Of a stretch of 64,000 bases of DNA, positions 28,426 to 36,898 are shown in pieces (the first letter of the stretch is position 1; the number at the start of each line of letters is the position of its first letter). The DNA is from Aporhodopirellula rubra. Lineage in GTDB: Bacteria > Planctomycetota > Planctomycetia > Pirellulales > Pirellulaceae. A program made the translations under genes and the position numbers. The stretch spans positions 248,001 through 312,000 of the forward strand of contig NZ_JACHXU010000001.1 in assembly GCF_014192335.1 (NCBI RefSeq). The letters run 5' to 3'. The notes beneath the pieces were generated by a model. The model saw only the letters and a program-made list of their open reading frames with translations, was not told where the DNA came from and searched no databases.

Positions 28426-28893
28426 GTCCGTGAGACCTTTCTTAAGAGGGGCAGATTGAGGGGATTATGTACGTTTAGTCGGCGGACCCGATCGGCGATG
28501 CGATTGAGTTGCCCGGGAGGATGATTGCCGCTCAGTGGCAGGTGTTGGCCGTCAATTCATCAGCGCGAACGCCTATCCGAGTCATTGTGGCAGCAACCAT
28601 CGTTTGGACGCCGCTAATGAGCAATCGGCGTGCCACGGGCTGGTTGGGTTTCGTAAGTCTATTGCCGTAAGTGGTTTAGGTTGCATGGAACGCGGTCCGA
28701 GACGATTCGCCAGACCAGATTGGCAGACGGGGGCAAGAACGGGCTCGCTCGTGCCTCCGTTTGGCTCGGTTTCGACTCGAAAGGGGCGGTTTGTGGCAAC
28801 TGATCTTTCGCCGTGGGGGCCAGATTGGGTACGGATCAAGGCGACGTGACACGTCGTGATTGCCAAATAAAGCTCGATCAGAAGGAAGCTCCC
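28426..28893. other. intergenic region between groES and the PAP2 gene
   Basis: This 468-base divergent gap must carry the groES promoter (minus) and the PAP2 promoter (plus). I see no gene. A 15-bp palindrome lies at 28842-28856. A TACATAAT-like -10 candidate reads leftward near 28463-28470 but has no clear -35. Confidence 0.45.
28842..28856. promoter_or_regulatory. 15-bp palindrome upstream of PAP2 gene
   Basis: CGACGTG and CACGTCG flank a single A and are exact reverse complements. The site lies about 38 bases before the TTG start of the PAP2 gene, a fitting place for an operator or a transcription start-proximal site. No regulator is identified. Confidence 0.35.
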
Positions 28894-29868
28894 TTGGATC
28901 GCCCCACATCCGATTCCTCCCGGCTCGATACCACCGTTCCAGCGAGTCCACGGCTCGACGTTCGGCAACCGGAGGCTCCTGCGCTGTCGCGGTCGAAGTT
29001 ACCACGGCTCGCGACGTCGAATACCGAGGCTGCGTCGCTGTATCGTCCGATCACGCTGGTCTATATGGCCGCGATCATGCTGTTGATGGTGCCCGTGTTG
29101 ACGTTGGTGGATACCAGCGTGGCTCGGTATTTTGAGACTTCGCCGTTGTCGCGTGACCTCGATTCGGCGCTCGAACTGTCGTTGGTTTTTTCGCACGGAA
29201 CGGGCGTTTTTTTGGTGCTGATGAGCATCATGTTGCTGGCTCCACGGTTGCGTTGGCAGGTGCCACGATTGGCGACGCTCGCCCTCGGTGGCGGAGCATT
29301 GGCAACGATTACGAAAATGTTTGTGCTCCGTCCGCGGCCGAGCAATCTCAATCTCGAATTCGTCGGTAGTGAATCGGCCTGGCTGTGGGCGTTCGACTGG
29401 AACCTCAGCGAAATTGCGGCGTTTGATGCTAGCACGCGAGCCTTTCCCAGCGGTAATGTGGTGACGGCCACCGCACTGACGATCGGTCTTTGGATCCTGC
29501 TGCCACGCGGCAGGGTGCTCTTTGCGACGATTTGGGTGGGCGTGCTGCTGCAGCGACTCAACACGGGCACGCATTTTTTGAGTGATGCATGTGGTGGCGT
29601 CGCGATCGGGTTGTTATGGGCGTACGTTTGCTATCACCCGAAACTGATGGGAACGCTCTTTGACCGAATGGCTCCAGAGCCTCGACGTCGGCGACGTCAT
29701 GAACCGGTCGCCGCGTCTGCTGAACCCAATGCAGAGATGCCGCCCGCACTTAGTTCTGAGACGTTACCAACCAAGGAGACGTCAACGGACAGTGATCCCG
29801 GTGAAGGGCATGTTGTTCCGATGACTTCGGGGCAGGAAGAATCTCATATCAACGAACGGGCGGCCTAA
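28894..29868 (+). CDS. PAP2-family membrane phosphatase
   Basis: The protein has 324 residues from a TTG at 28894, preferred because AAGGAA at 28882-28887 lies six bases upstream; a GTG at 28813 is in frame without such a site. The three PAP2 motifs are visible: KMFVLRPRP (KxxxxxxRP), FPSGN (PSGH variant with Asn), and QRLNTGTHFLSD with the nucleophile-assisting His and Asp. About six membrane helices surround them. The family dephosphorylates phosphatidate, undecaprenyl diphosphate or similar lipids. The C-terminal 60 residues are an acidic, Ser/Pro-rich tail. The His-to-Asn change in motif two is unusual and may affect activity. Confidence 0.82.
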   Translation: MDRPTSDSSRLDTTVPASPRLDVRQPEAPALSRSKLPRLATSNTEAASLYRPITLVYMAAIMLLMVPVLTLVDTSVARYFETSPLSRDLDSALELSLVFSHGTGVFLVLMSIMLLAPRLRWQVPRLATLALGGGALATITKMFVLRPRPSNLNLEFVGSESAWLWAFDWNLSEIAAFDASTRAFPSGNVVTATALTIGLWILLPRGRVLFATIWVGVLLQRLNTGTHFLSDACGGVAIGLLWAYVCYHPKLMGTLFDRMAPEPRRRRRHEPVAASAEPNAEMPPALSSETLPTKETSTDSDPGEGHVVPMTSGQEESHINERAA

Positions 29869-29912
29869 GCCCTCGCTTTCTACTATGTCGGCTGATTCAC
29901 GGGAGATTGGAA

Positions 29913-30791
29913 TCACGCGTTCGAGTCGGAATTGCCGGTTGCAGTTCGACGTCGAGTGTCGACCCACGCGAGTAGTGAGTGCGTGGGCAGGTAGATCGCC
30001 AGCGGTAAACCGGCGAGCATCATGCTCAGCCATGTCCACGACGGCATGATGGTTTGAGGTGCCTCGCTGCTCATTCCGTAGACGTAGTTTACGTTGTGGG
30101 GTTGGTTCGCGTACTCCAGTGCATCGCCTGGTACGGGAAGCAGGAAGTAGCTCACCAGCATTGCCACCCATGCGACGATCGTCCATGCCCAGAATGCGCG
30201 GCGATCGTACCCGATTTTCACCACGATCCCGATCAACAGAATCGGCAGCCAGAAGTGAAAGAATGAGAGTCCTCGTGCGAAGATCGAAATTTCGGGATCG
30301 AACATGTAGTTGGTCATTCCCGTGACCGGTACGTTCATCAGGTTACCGAGGAAATCGACTTGCCAGAGCATTTGAGGGATCGTGATACCAACGGCGGCCA
30401 TGGAGGCGAGCAACGGGCGTTCGGTCCAAACTGCGGCAAGTGTCAGAAAGAGGGCAATGTCGCAGAAGTAAACGAAGTTGGTCGGGCCGTATTCGATCCA
30501 GTAGTAAGGAATCAGGACCGCCATGAACGCGGTGTAGCCAAGTTTGAGAGCCAGCGGCAGTCTTGCGGTGGTGCGCAGTCTTGCGGTGGTGCTCTGCGCG
30601 GTGGTGCTCTGTTCTTTGGAGGTCGGGAGATGGGGGCCTGTGTTATTGGAGGATGACTTTGTGGGCGTTGTGCGTTCGGGCGTTACGATGCCGGACATCG
30701 TGCTACTGACCGCCGGTTCTCCTGTCAGGGGCGTCTGCCTGTGAGAGGCGGTGTTGGTTTTGGAGGTGGAGGGGTTTGTGGTCGCTGGCAT
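29913..30791 (-). CDS. multi-pass membrane protein of unknown function
   Basis: The protein has 292 residues. The first 75 are low complexity, rich in Ser, Thr and Gln with repeated STTA(Q/R) units. About six hydrophobic helices follow, with aromatic-rich stretches (IPYYWIEYGPTNFVYFCDIALFLT, split over a helix pair) and conserved-looking HFWLPILLIG. It resembles planctomycete membrane proteins without assigned function. Another start at the Met near 30698 would remove half of the low-complexity leader. It is convergent with PAP2 and divergent from the next gene. Confidence 0.68.
   Translation of the reverse strand: MPATTNPSTSKTNTASHRQTPLTGEPAVSSTMSGIVTPERTTPTKSSSNNTGPHLPTSKEQSTTAQSTTARLRTTARLPLALKLGYTAFMAVLIPYYWIEYGPTNFVYFCDIALFLTLAAVWTERPLLASMAAVGITIPQMLWQVDFLGNLMNVPVTGMTNYMFDPEISIFARGLSFFHFWLPILLIGIVVKIGYDRRAFWAWTIVAWVAMLVSYFLLPVPGDALEYANQPHNVNYVYGMSSEAPQTIMPSWTWLSMMLAGLPLAIYLPTHSLLAWVDTRRRTATGNSDSNA
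30557..30612 (-). repeat. short coding repeats in membrane protein leader
   Basis: Imperfect copies of a GCGGTGGTGC(G/T)C motif lie back to back and encode the STTAQ-STTAR type repeat in the protein's N-terminal leader. The pattern suggests slippage or local duplication. Confidence 0.6.
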
Positions 30792-31086
30792 GATCGCTCC
30801 CGTGGCTGCGTTGATCGGGGACTTGATTGGGGGAAACTAAAGAGTGCCCACCGGGTCAAATACGCAGCGCAAGAACGCCTCAGTTAGATCAAAAACGCCA
30901 CTCCTGTTGCAAAAACGCAACACATCAGCGGCCGGGGAAGCGGAGGCTGTTGGTCGGCGTAAGTGTCTGTGCCGCAGTTGTTTATGGTTTGCGGTGGTGG
31001 GGATTGGTGAGGTTTCGAACGCTGTGGGCACGGTGGATGCATTAGCGGATCAGTTCGCGTCCGGGGGGAGCTACGCATCGGGGGCG

Positions 31087-32028
31087 ATGCAGACGCACCC
31101 GCGTTTCGTGTCGCAGTCCGTTCGATTCCATTGTGCCCCCACGATCCGTATGCACGTTGTCCAACTCGCCGAACTTGCCGCCGTGATTGCCCACCACGGG
31201 CCTGCGCTGCTGTATCGGCATTCCACGGTTCCGCCCGAAGCGATCAATAGCTACTGGACGGCGTCTCGAGTCCGGTTGGACTTGTGGCATCAAACGCTCG
31301 CTCGTTTCAATCGTGCGAAGAACAGCGGCAACCACTATCGGATGCGGTGCTGGTGGCAGGATCACATGGGGGTACTCGAGGAGATCCTCGCCAGTGAGTT
31401 ACTCACCCGCGTGATTGCGGCAATCGCCGAGGGGAGCGACCGGGCGGGACATCGTGATGAATTTTCGCCGATCGCACAGGCGATTTATCTCTCGCATCTG
31501 GAAGCCCGTAACCGCGTGCAGGCCGCGATTCTCGACCGACGCGGTTGCACCGTCAGTGATGCGGTTCGATTGAATCGTTTGCGTTGTATGATCGAACGAT
31601 GGATTGATGTGCTCATCGGTCAGCTCGCCGGTCACGATTTGGAGTTGGCTCGCTATGGGATCGATATCGAACGCACGACCGCTCATGCCAAAGATTATGA
31701 GTTGTCGGTGGCATCACCGACTCGCGAAACAATCGCGTGGTTAACGCGTGCTTCGATGACGGACGCGATTCGGCAGAAAGTGGCAAAGAATCCTTCGCTT
31801 CCGCAGGCCAATCGCGATGTCGCCGACAGTGCGCTGCTGATCCTGCGTCCCGATCTGTTTGATAGCGTTGGAAACTTGAAATCGCTATGGATGCATCGTA
31901 TCGAGAACGATTCTGATCGAACTGACCATATGATTGGTGAATATTTGCGACCTGATGTGGAAGAGTCGCCAACGGCGTCGGCGTTTGACATGATTCATGC
32001 GGCCGCGTTGTCGCAGTGGTTTCGCTAG
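31087..32028 (+). CDS. hypothetical alpha-helical protein
   Basis: The protein has 313 residues from the ATG at 31087; an ATG at 31150 and a longer frame from 30844 also exist. I reject the longest form because its first 80 residues look unlike coding sequence and overlap the divergent promoter. The protein is soluble, rich in Arg, His, Ala and Leu, and appears mostly helical, with several Trp-containing stretches (INSYWTASRVRLDLWHQ, RMRCWWQDHMG). There is no signal peptide, membrane helix or motif that I recognise. It lies upstream of bpt on the same strand, separated by a hairpin. Confidence 0.65.
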   Translation: MQTHPRFVSQSVRFHCAPTIRMHVVQLAELAAVIAHHGPALLYRHSTVPPEAINSYWTASRVRLDLWHQTLARFNRAKNSGNHYRMRCWWQDHMGVLEEILASELLTRVIAAIAEGSDRAGHRDEFSPIAQAIYLSHLEARNRVQAAILDRRGCTVSDAVRLNRLRCMIERWIDVLIGQLAGHDLELARYGIDIERTTAHAKDYELSVASPTRETIAWLTRASMTDAIRQKVAKNPSLPQANRDVADSALLILRPDLFDSVGNLKSLWMHRIENDSDRTDHMIGEYLRPDVEESPTASAFDMIHAAALSQWFR

Positions 32029-32042
32029 GTTGTTGAAAATCG

Positions 32043-32068
32043 ACGTCGAGTACCGCTCGACGTGAGTT
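32043..32068 (+). terminator. candidate terminator hairpin
   Basis: ACGTCGAG (32043-32050) and CTCGACGT (32056-32063) form a perfect 8-bp stem with a TACCG loop, 14 bases after the stop of the hypothetical gene. Only a short TTT follows, so termination may be weak. Confidence 0.45.
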
Positions 32069-32206
32069 TGGCGGCGGCTTGTATTGTATGTGCTGAGGCA
32101 TCCCGCTTTCCGCGACGTGGGCATCGTCAAATCACGGCACAAGGCGTCGCGGCACAGCAAGTGAGTTTATTGCTGGGCAAGTTTGGTAGAATGGGATGTG
32201 GTTGGT

Positions 32207-32992
32207 ATGCCTCCCGTTCTCGCTCAGGTGATTGGTTTCGTGACGACGTCTACTCCCGATGGGTTTCCCGCTCACGCGTTGCCGGTGTTGGGCCGTTTGA
32301 TGCAAGTGCAGGATTCGTTGTCGGAGTGTCCGTATCTCGACTCGACGGTCGCGCGGATGCCGCTGTATTACCCGATCCAAACGCTCGGCGGTGAAGACGT
32401 GGATCGGTTGCTCGAGGGAGGGTTCCGTCGCAGCGGCACGTTGTTGTATTACACGCGGTGTGCACCCTGTTACGCGTGTGAGCCGACTCGCGTGGAGGTG
32501 TCGAAGTTCCGTCTCGGTGGATCGTTCAAGCGAGTGCTTCGCCGGGCTGAAAAGGAACTCACATTGACGTGGCAGATGCCTGTCGTCGATGAGACACGCG
32601 TGGCGCTGTACAACGCGCATCGGGTGGGACGCAGTCTTGGCAACAGTCCCGCGATCGGCGAAACGGAATACCACGCTTTCTTAACGGATTCGTGTTGGCC
32701 GACACTCGAACTAGAGATCCGGAAAGGGGATCAGTTGATCGGCATTTCGATCATGGATGTGGGGGACAACAGCGTCAACGCGGTTTACACGCATTTTGAT
32801 CCTGCGGCGTCGCGTTACAGTCCCGGGACTTTGGCCGTATTGATGCAAATGCAATGGGCCGCCGAGCATCATCGTCAGTGGGCTTATCTCGGGTTGTACG
32901 TCAGCAGCAATTCGCATCTGAATTACAAGTCTCGGTTTGTTCCTCAGCAGCGTCTGCGGAACGGAAAGTGGGAAAACATCGATAGCGACTAA
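32207..32992 (+). CDS. bpt: bacterial aminoacyl-tRNA--protein transferase (N-end rule, Bpt/Ate-like)
   Basis: The protein has 261 residues from the ATG at 32207; a TTG at 32183 is also in frame. Bpt/ATE signatures are present: CPYLDSTVARMPLYYP near the N-terminus, CAPCYACEPTRV, FKRVLRRAEKELTL, and C-terminal HLNYKSRFVPQQRL. The enzyme attaches leucine from Leu-tRNA to proteins with N-terminal acidic residues, marking them for ClpS-ClpAP degradation. No clpS or aat lies nearby. The paired Cys motifs typical of the N-terminal domain are intact. Confidence 0.9.
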   Translation: MPPVLAQVIGFVTTSTPDGFPAHALPVLGRLMQVQDSLSECPYLDSTVARMPLYYPIQTLGGEDVDRLLEGGFRRSGTLLYYTRCAPCYACEPTRVEVSKFRLGGSFKRVLRRAEKELTLTWQMPVVDETRVALYNAHRVGRSLGNSPAIGETEYHAFLTDSCWPTLELEIRKGDQLIGISIMDVGDNSVNAVYTHFDPAASRYSPGTLAVLMQMQWAAEHHRQWAYLGLYVSSNSHLNYKSRFVPQQRLRNGKWENIDSD

Positions 32993-33109
32993 CCGTCACG
33001 TATGGGGCTCGCAGTCTCGCCCGAGCGTTGGCGAACCGGTAGACTCAAGGTGGTCGCTCGACTGATTCCGCGTAAAGTCTGACGGTGTACGTGAAAGGAT
33101 ACCGATACG

Positions 33110-33391
33110 ATGAGCATTGACGATATCGAGTTCGATGACGAATTCAATGAAACCAGTGAGCTGGACGAAACTCTCGACGATGATTCACAGCTCTCGCATG
33201 TCGATGACGATGCCACCTATGTCTGTGACAATTGTGGCGAAGAGATCGTGATCCCGGTTGACCTCGGTGGCGGTCAGGATCAAACCTATGTCGAGGATTG
33301 CCCTGTCTGTTGCAGTCCCAGTGTGATCCACGTTCACTTCGACGATGACCGTGTCACCGTGCATGCCGAACCCGAACAAGATCGATATTGA
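33110..33391 (+). CDS. CPXCG motif-containing cysteine-rich protein
   Basis: The protein has 93 residues. A very acidic N-terminal third is followed by CDNCGEEIVIPVDLGGG and YVEDCPVCCSPSVIHVHFDDD, so two Cys pairs probably bind one zinc as in the CPXCG family. Here the second pair reads CPVC with an extra Cys. The family is small and without known function. It ends four bases before the ComB start, so the two are likely cotranscribed. Confidence 0.85.
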   Translation: MSIDDIEFDDEFNETSELDETLDDDSQLSHVDDDATYVCDNCGEEIVIPVDLGGGQDQTYVEDCPVCCSPSVIHVHFDDDRVTVHAEPEQDRY

Positions 33392-33395
33392 ACTG

Positions 33396-34250
33396 ATGCA
33401 AATCGAAACCTGGTTGTCTCCCTCCGCGGTCGCTCCTCACGAGCGATCTCGTGCGCGTGTTTGTGTCGTCATTGATGTTCTGCGTGCGACCACCGTGATC
33501 ACCACCGCGATCGCTGCGGGTGCACGATCGGTCACGACGTGTATGGAAATCGAACAAGCGTTTGAAATGAAGAACGCCGCGGCGCCGGATTCCGTGCCTC
33601 TGTTGTGCGGCGAGCGTGAGTGTCGGCCGATCGAAGGGTTCGATTACGGGAATTCTCCGAGTGAATATTCGCCCGCGGGAGTCGGCGATCGCGATATCGT
33701 GATGACCACGACCAACGGGACGCGCGCGATCGAAGCGGCGTCGGATTGCGATGTGATGCTGTTAGCGTGTTTCGCCAACCTCAGCGCAGTGGCCGATGCG
33801 ATCATTCGTGAGGTGACGGTTGAGTCAGCCGCCGAAGCGAATGCGGATGAGCAGTTCGCCGGCGGGCAGCCGATTCGCACGTCAGGCCGCGTGCGAATTG
33901 TGTGCGCTGGCACGAATGGTGCAGTGACCGGAGAAGATGTTTTGTTGGCGGGAGCATTGATTGCGGTTTGTCATCGCAAGCTCAGCGACACGGCGCGTTT
34001 TTACGACGGGCCGATTGATCTGGTGAATGATTCCGGGGCGATCGCGTTGGCCGCCTGGCAGCACTGCATCACCCACGACAAGGTTACCGATTCCGATTCG
34101 TTGGCTCAGCGGCTGGCATTGACCGATGGCGGGCGAAACATGGTTGCCGCCGGGTACGGACAGGATCTTGTCGATTGTGGTAGCATCGATGTCTTCGACA
34201 ACGTCCCCCAACGTGATCGCCTTTCCCCGGCAAGGTTCATTGGCAAATGA
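33396..34250 (+). CDS. comB: 2-phosphosulfolactate phosphatase (ComB-like)
   Basis: The protein has 284 residues from the ATG at 33396; a frame extension to 33345 would overlap the CPXCG gene and is rejected. ComB features: VCVVIDVLRATTVITTAIAAGA, LCGERECRPIEGFDYGNSPSEY, IVMTTTNGTRAI, RVRIVCAGTNGAVTGEDVLLAGAL. ComB removes phosphate from 2-phosphosulfolactate to give sulfolactate, known from coenzyme M synthesis and from sulfolactate-making bacteria. No comA or comC is visible here. The stop codon overlaps the next start (ATGA at 34247-34250), implying translational coupling to the ATP-grasp gene. Confidence 0.87.
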   Translation: MQIETWLSPSAVAPHERSRARVCVVIDVLRATTVITTAIAAGARSVTTCMEIEQAFEMKNAAAPDSVPLLCGERECRPIEGFDYGNSPSEYSPAGVGDRDIVMTTTNGTRAIEAASDCDVMLLACFANLSAVADAIIREVTVESAAEANADEQFAGGQPIRTSGRVRIVCAGTNGAVTGEDVLLAGALIAVCHRKLSDTARFYDGPIDLVNDSGAIALAAWQHCITHDKVTDSDSLAQRLALTDGGRNMVAAGYGQDLVDCGSIDVFDNVPQRDRLSPARFIGK

Positions 34251-35665
34251 ATTCATCGGCTCATGTCGACGGTCCGCTCTTCGTTGATACTCACGGTCAA
34301 ATGCCACCGATGTGGTCCCGTCGAGCGGTCTTTTTTGCCAACCTGTTATCGCTCTTTTTTGGCAACGAAGAACAGACTCGCGTTTTGAGCGAAGAGGTCG
34401 GTGAGCTGGATTCGTATAGTGCGAGGCTGATCCCGATCTTAGATATTCTGTTTGAGGGGCCAGACAACGTTTTGGTGGTCGAGAGAAAGCCGGATCCTGC
34501 GTTGTGCCGCTATCTTTCGGAGGACCTAGGGCTGACGTTGCCGCGAATCAGCGTTTTGCCGCATGGCGACTACGTGAGATTGGGGCGTCTGCTGACGGAA
34601 GATCCGCAAGCGTCTTTGAGCGAAGTGTTGAAGCCGCATGATCCGCTCAGTTCAGTTGGTTCGTCGTCCGTCGAGACATGGGCGGATGGGTACGTGACCG
34701 ATGCGGTTTTGCCTCAACTGGCGGAACGTTTGGGCTGCCGTACGATCTCAACAACGTGTGCCAGTCAGGCGGGAAACAACAAAGGGTTGTTGCAGCGGTT
34801 TTTGGTCGAGCAAGGTTTACCAACCGTCCCGACCGAGTTTGCCAGCGGGCCGAAGGAAATCGCGAGCTGCGCCGAAAGGTTGCATGCACAAGGTTTTGAC
34901 AGTGCCGTGGTCCGGTCGCAGATCGGCGCGTCCGGCGTGGGGATGATGAAGTTGACGAACCTTGGGAACGCCGAAACGCTCGCAGACGTGCCCTCGTACT
35001 TTTTCCACGAAGGGCCTTGTTTGGTTCAGGGTTGGCTCGCGCCGGGCATACTCGGGGTGGAGCAGATTCGCAGTCCGAGCACTCAGTTGTTCTTAGATGA
35101 AACGCACGTTTATGCGTTTGACATGACGGAGCAAATTCTGAGCGAGCACAACATACATGAGGGCAATGAATCGCCACCGCCCTACATCGAGACCATGCCT
35201 GGACTGCGCGACGAAACGATTCGGCAGGCCACCCAAGTCGGTCGATGGCTCCACGAGACAGGGTACCGCGGAACGGCGAGTATTGATTGGTTGGTGGTGG
35301 AGCGTGTGGGGCAGGCGGAACCGGACGTTTACGTTTGCGAGATCAACGCCAGGGTGACGGGCGCGACGTATCCATCGTTGTTGGCCAAGCATTTTCATCC
35401 TTCGGGAGCGTGGCTGCTGCGCAATTTGCGGTTAACGCATCCGGTCACATCGTCGGTTCTATTGAAGACACTCGAGGAAAAGGGGCACCTATTTCATTTA
35501 GGGCGCCGTTCCGGAGTGTTGCCTTTGAATTTCAACTTTGGTCGCGACGGATTGGTTCACAAGGGACAGTTCATCTGTATTGGCGAAGATTCGCAGGAGT
35601 GTCGTCGCTACCTCAGTTTGGCCGAAGAAGACTTGCCGGGTGGATGGACGGCGGATCGCGATTAG
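34247..35665 (+). CDS. ATP-grasp domain protein
   Basis: The protein has 472 residues, no signal peptide. After an N-terminal region of about 150 residues, it shows an ATP-grasp fold: [23 protein letters not shown] (split over helix and loop), [18 protein letters not shown] as the nucleotide-binding lysine/Gly-rich loop, LVQGWL, and [17 protein letters not shown] with the metal-binding Glu and Asn. ATP-grasp enzymes join a carboxylate to an amine or thiol. Overlap with comB and the M20 gene 56 bases downstream suggest a small biosynthetic unit. The substrate is unknown. Confidence 0.85.
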   Translation: MNSSAHVDGPLFVDTHGQMPPMWSRRAVFFANLLSLFFGNEEQTRVLSEEVGELDSYSARLIPILDILFEGPDNVLVVERKPDPALCRYLSEDLGLTLPRISVLPHGDYVRLGRLLTEDPQASLSEVLKPHDPLSSVGSSSVETWADGYVTDAVLPQLAERLGCRTISTTCASQAGNNKGLLQRFLVEQGLPTVPTEFASGPKEIASCAERLHAQGFDSAVVRSQIGASGVGMMKLTNLGNAETLADVPSYFFHEGPCLVQGWLAPGILGVEQIRSPSTQLFLDETHVYAFDMTEQILSEHNIHEGNESPPPYIETMPGLRDETIRQATQVGRWLHETGYRGTASIDWLVVERVGQAEPDVYVCEINARVTGATYPSLLAKHFHPSGAWLLRNLRLTHPVTSSVLLKTLEEKGHLFHLGRRSGVLPLNFNFGRDGLVHKGQFICIGEDSQECRRYLSLAEEDLPGGWTADRD

Positions 35666-35721
35666 ACGTCTGGACCGCTGCGTCATGCATTTTTTTCAAA
35701 CCCTCGAACGACGGAAACCTA

Positions 35722-36864
35722 TTGTCTTCTACGAACGATCATGAAAGCCTGAAGTCGCGTTTGACCTCGTTGACCCGCGATATGATTTTGATCGCGAGTA
35801 CCGAAAGCCGTCCGGAGGAACGCACGCGATGCTTTGAATTCCTTCGTCATCATCTCGATGCGACCGAGGGATTGCGTTTGGACAGTTATGAACGCAATGG
35901 GCATCAGTCATTGGTGGTTCGACCGCATGGTTGCGATTCACCGGACGTTTTGTTGTGTGGGCATCTCGATGTGATCGAGCATTCCGAGCCCGATGGCTAC
36001 CACTCTCATGTCGAAGACGGCCGCATCTATGGTCCCGGTAGTGGGGACATGAAAGGGCAAATTGCGATCATGGTCGAGTTGATGCGGGCTCTGCATCGAC
36101 ATCATCCCGGGGCGAGTGTGGGACTCGCCGTCACGTCGGACGAAGAACGTGGCGGTGCCGACGGCGTTCGGTTTTTGGTCGACGATGTTGGGCTTCGTTG
36201 CGGAGTCGCGATCATTCCCGATGGCGGTTCGTTGTGCGATATCACAGTCGAAGAAAAAGGGGTGATTCACGCCCGGATCACGCAGGCCGGTCGTGAAGCT
36301 CACGGGGCGAGGCCTTGGTTGGGCGAGAATGCAATCGAACGTTTGATGTTAAGGCTCACGCGGCTGGGGAATCACTTCGCAACCTACTGGCCATCCGAAC
36401 CGATCGACGAACAGGTTAATCACTGGTTTCCCACGTGCAGTATCACGTTGTGTGAAACGGAGAACACCACTGTGAACCGAATTCCCTCGCGAGCGTCCGC
36501 GGTAGTGGATATCCGATTTCCGCCGCCGCACGACGTCGCGTCGATGTTGGAGGAGGTGACCGAGATTCTAGGGCCTGGCTGTACGTTGGAGACGTTGATG
36601 ACAGCCGAACCGACTCATTTGGCGCCCGACCCGTTGTTTAGCGAAGCGACGAAAGAGATCACGGGCAAGGATGTTGCCATGGTGCGAGCATCCGGTGGCA
36701 GTGACGGACGTTTCTTTCGCGACCACGGCATCCCCGTGAATTTGTCTCGTCCGTTGGTTGGTAATTTGCACTCGATTGACGAATGGATCGATATCGAGTC
36801 GATGGTGACGTATTACCGCATTTGCAAACGGTACATCACGAACCGTTTGTCTTTAGACCGCTGA
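35722..36864 (+). CDS. M20-family metallo-amidohydrolase (ArgE/DapE-like)
   Basis: The protein has 380 residues from a TTG at 35722. A frame open further upstream overlaps the ATP-grasp gene and is a shadow; ATG 35782 would cut the conserved N-terminus. M20 metal ligands are present: GHLDVIEH (His81, Asp83), GSGDMKG (Asp109), SDEERGG (Glu141 base, Glu142), and C-terminal NLHSIDEW. The lid or dimerisation domain follows residue 180. The family removes acyl or peptide groups from amino acids. With the ATP-grasp gene it could form a make/unmake pair on an amide bond. Confidence 0.88.
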   Translation: MSSTNDHESLKSRLTSLTRDMILIASTESRPEERTRCFEFLRHHLDATEGLRLDSYERNGHQSLVVRPHGCDSPDVLLCGHLDVIEHSEPDGYHSHVEDGRIYGPGSGDMKGQIAIMVELMRALHRHHPGASVGLAVTSDEERGGADGVRFLVDDVGLRCGVAIIPDGGSLCDITVEEKGVIHARITQAGREAHGARPWLGENAIERLMLRLTRLGNHFATYWPSEPIDEQVNHWFPTCSITLCETENTTVNRIPSRASAVVDIRFPPPHDVASMLEEVTEILGPGCTLETLMTAEPTHLAPDPLFSEATKEITGKDVAMVRASGGSDGRFFRDHGIPVNLSRPLVGNLHSIDEWIDIESMVTYYRICKRYITNRLSLDR

Positions 36865-36898
36865 TTCGCGGGATTGCCGAAGCGACTGCGATGGTGGG

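Noticed and set aside
28426-28560. Search for a CIRCE element upstream of groES
   Set aside because: No TTAGCACTC inverted repeat or near match was found.
30844-31086. Long N-terminal extension of the hypothetical gene before bpt
   Set aside because: The residues look unlike coding sequence and lie in the divergent promoter gap; the ATG at 31087 is preferred.
35287-35721. Upstream extension of the M20 gene frame into the ATP-grasp gene
   Set aside because: It overlaps the conserved ATP-grasp C-terminus in another frame and adds no M20 domain sequence.
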